Origin: Cupriavidus sp. D384
Lineage (GTDB): Bacteria; Pseudomonadota; Gammaproteobacteria; Burkholderiales; Burkholderiaceae
NCBI RefSeq assembly: GCF_001652915.1
Contig: NZ_BBQI01000012.1
Coordinates: forward strand, 62,001 to 126,000
Length of the DNA: 64,000 nt
Reading direction: 5' to 3'
Positions 62,673 through 64,000 of the stretch are shown one piece after another; within the stretch, counting starts at the first letter, position 1; every line of letters begins with the position of its first letter. The notes beneath the pieces were generated by a model that saw nothing but the letters and a program-made list of their open reading frames with translations, had not been told where the DNA came from and ran no database searches. A program made the translations under genes and the position numbers.

Positions 62673-63461
62673 TCAGTAACCTTCAAACTTCGGCTTTCTT
62701 TTCTCCTTGTAGGCTTGAATCGCTTCCTTGTAGTCTCGAGTGGACTGAATGACGGCCATATGTGCCGACACAGATTCGAGACTCGTGCGGAAATCCGTAC
62801 GCAAACCTTGATACATCAGCTTCTTGATCTCGCGCAGTTGGATCGGCGGGCCGTCAGCCAGCTTGCTCGCAAACGCGAGGGTTTCATCGAACAGTTGTTC
62901 GTCCGGGAAAACACGATTCACGATCCCAAGGCGATGCGCTTCTTCGGCCGACACGAAGTCGCCAGTCCACAGCAACTCAAGCGCCCGCGCGGGGCCCACG
63001 AGACGAGGCAAGAGATAGCAACCGCCATTCCCGGGCAACAGGCCAACGCGAACGTATGCCTCGGCGAATCGCGCCGACGCGCCAGCAAATCGCAGATCGC
63101 ACTGGAGGGACAAATCCATGCCGGCGCCAACCGCTGCGCCATTCACGGCTGCCAGCAGCGGCTTCTCGAAATCTTCAATAGCCAGTGCGACCTGGTGCGT
63201 GACATTCTGCAGACGCTTCTTGCGCTCCAGCGGCGTTGGTTCTCCTGCTTCGGCGGAACGCCGGCCGAGGTCGCCCCCAGAGCAGAATGCATCGCCGGCA
63301 CCCGTAATCACAACGCAACCGACACCGGGGTTTTCATTGGCTTCCCGCAGCGTCTCGCGCAAATCGGCCAACATCTCCTCGCTCAGTGCGTTCTTCTTCT
63401 CCGGCCGATTAAGACGCGCCACCCGGACACGACCGATATTCTCGATTTCAAGATCTGCCAC
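62673..63461 (-). CDS. Enoyl-CoA hydratase/isomerase family protein
   Basis: A 262-residue crotonase. The oxyanion-hole segments are AFCSGGDLGRRSAEAGEPT and NGAAVGAGMDLSLQCDLRFA. In the first glutamate region it reads EAYVRVGLLPGNGG, placing Tyr at the Glu144 position; the second Glu is kept in ARALELLWTGD. Crotonases with only the second Glu are often isomerases or hydrolases. It is probably in one unit with the neighbouring crotonase (50-bp gap). The end KRKPKFEGY is standard. Confidence 0.9.
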   Translation of the reverse strand: MADLEIENIGRVRVARLNRPEKKNALSEEMLADLRETLREANENPGVGCVVITGAGDAFCSGGDLGRRSAEAGEPTPLERKKRLQNVTHQVALAIEDFEKPLLAAVNGAAVGAGMDLSLQCDLRFAGASARFAEAYVRVGLLPGNGGCYLLPRLVGPARALELLWTGDFVSAEEAHRLGIVNRVFPDEQLFDETLAFASKLADGPPIQLREIKKLMYQGLRTDFRTSLESVSAHMAVIQSTRDYKEAIQAYKEKRKPKFEGY

Positions 63462-63511
63462 TTTCCATCCTCATAGTCTTTGGATATGGATTGCCAAGCA
63501 CGCGCCGGCGT

Positions 63512-64000
63512 TCAACGCGCTGCGGCCTGCCGATGCAAGGCGTGCTCGGCGCGTGCCTCATCGATAGCAACCTTGATCTTTCGATTGAGCCATCGCTTGT
63601 TGTTGGCAAATACCGCGCGATCACGCTCGCCAAGCTTTCTTGCTTCCGTGAGCGCGTGTGCGAGTAGCTCGCCAGCGGGCGCAACCGCGTTGATGAGCCC
63701 TCGACCGTGCGCTTCAGATGCCGGCATCCGACGCCCGCTCTGAATCATGTCCTTGGCGAGCGCCCGTCCGCCAATTGCCTCGAGCATGCTTGCCCCCGAG
63801 AACGTTGCAATGCCCAGGTCGATTTCGGGCAACGATATCGCGGCGCTCTCCGCAGCCACGCATGCATCAGCAAGCAAGGCAATCATTGCCCCCGCGCCAC
63901 TGGCCAGCCCGTTCAACGCGCAAACCACCGGAATCTCAGTATCGAGAACCGCGTCCTGCAGCGCAGCGAGCGCTAGGGAGCGACGCTCCTTCTGCTTTGC
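63512..64000 (-). CDS. Enoyl-CoA hydratase/isomerase family protein (partial)
   Basis: The C-terminal 162 residues of a crotonase; the 5' end lies beyond the window. Visible: VVCALNGLASGAGAMIALLA (oxyanion hole), ISLPEIDLGIATFSGASMLE with the first catalytic Glu, and ALAKDMIQSGRRMPASEAHG with Asp where the second Glu normally stands. This is complementary to the neighbour at 62673, which keeps the second Glu but not the first. It may be a 2-enoyl-CoA hydratase or related enzyme. Confidence 0.87.
   Translation of the reverse strand, partial: AKQKERRSLALAALQDAVLDTEIPVVCALNGLASGAGAMIALLADACVAAESAAISLPEIDLGIATFSGASMLEAIGGRALAKDMIQSGRRMPASEAHGRGLINAVAPAGELLAHALTEARKLGERDRAVFANNKRWLNRKIKVAIDEARAEHALHRQAAAR

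Noticed and set aside
1..64000. CRISPR arrays, rRNA, tRNA and intact insertion sequences
   Set aside because: No regularly spaced repeats, no rRNA or tRNA-like stretch and no complete transposase were recognised; only the truncated integrase at 24542 is mobile-element derived. tRNA absence was judged by eye and not by a search program.

Overview
The window looks like chromosomal DNA of a beta-proteobacterium of the order Burkholderiales (Cupriavidus/Ralstonia or Achromobacter/Bordetella type). The grounds are the GC-rich coding style, five Bug-type (tripartite tricarboxylate transporter) periplasmic binding proteins, a classical Burkholderiales trimeric porin with a C-terminal Phe, and many stand-alone LysR, AraC and IclR regulators. 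It is almost entirely catabolic and accessory: no rRNA, tRNA, CRISPR array, replication origin or intact transposon was seen.

Layout. 1-5.1 kb: a partial DUF1254/DUF1214 gene, a second copy broken by one in-frame stop, two SDR oxidoreductases and a divergent LysR regulator. 5.1-6.9 kb: a gene-poor scar with a small HTH protein and relics of a DUF1016/PDDEXK nuclease and perhaps etfA. 6.9-16.9 kb: a compact minus-strand beta-oxidation-type operon (crotonase, thiolase, acyl-CoA dehydrogenase, SDR, acyl-CoA ligase, MBL hydrolase, long acyl-CoA dehydrogenase) next to a divergent AraC regulator. 17.4-24.3 kb: decayed CMD and cupin genes behind an intact NepI-like MFS pump, then an IorAB-type molybdenum hydroxylase, LysR and cupin. 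24.5-25.1 kb: a truncated, frameshifted IS91-associated integrase. From here to about 52.8 kb the DNA looks visibly less GC-rich than either flank (by eye, not computed).

25.3-34.6 kb: a PaoABC-like molybdenum aldehyde oxidoreductase with SDR, cupin, carboxymuconolactone decarboxylase-like protein, MFS pump, ABM monooxygenase, DUF1330 protein and LysR. Most of these products carry Tat or Sec signals, so this looks like a periplasmic oxidation/detoxification module. The 17.4-24.3 kb block is a related and partly dead version of it. 34.7-35.6 kb: a small AhpD-like protein and a GFA gene with an early stop. 35.6-52.6 kb: a carboxylic-acid uptake and catabolism cluster (two HIBADH-family proteins with unusual domain orders, four Bug receptors, MmgE/PrpD, aldehyde dehydrogenase, YciI, porin, SDR, TcuAB, LysR, rubredoxin).

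52.8-64 kb: a plus-strand operon of thiolase-like protein, DUF35 protein and beta-propeller lactonase, then CapA-like protein and SDR. These face a minus-strand set of IclR regulator, amidohydrolase, four-domain HIBADH protein, Bug receptor and two crotonases. A shared near-palindrome (TTCC-N6-TGGAACC class) with an ATGCTATNAT box exactly 31 bp upstream stands before both plus-strand transcription units; weaker versions stand before iclR and between the aldehyde dehydrogenase and YciI genes. This suggests one IclR regulon. The most novel-looking material is this operon with its operators, and the three different domain architectures of the HIBADH proteins.
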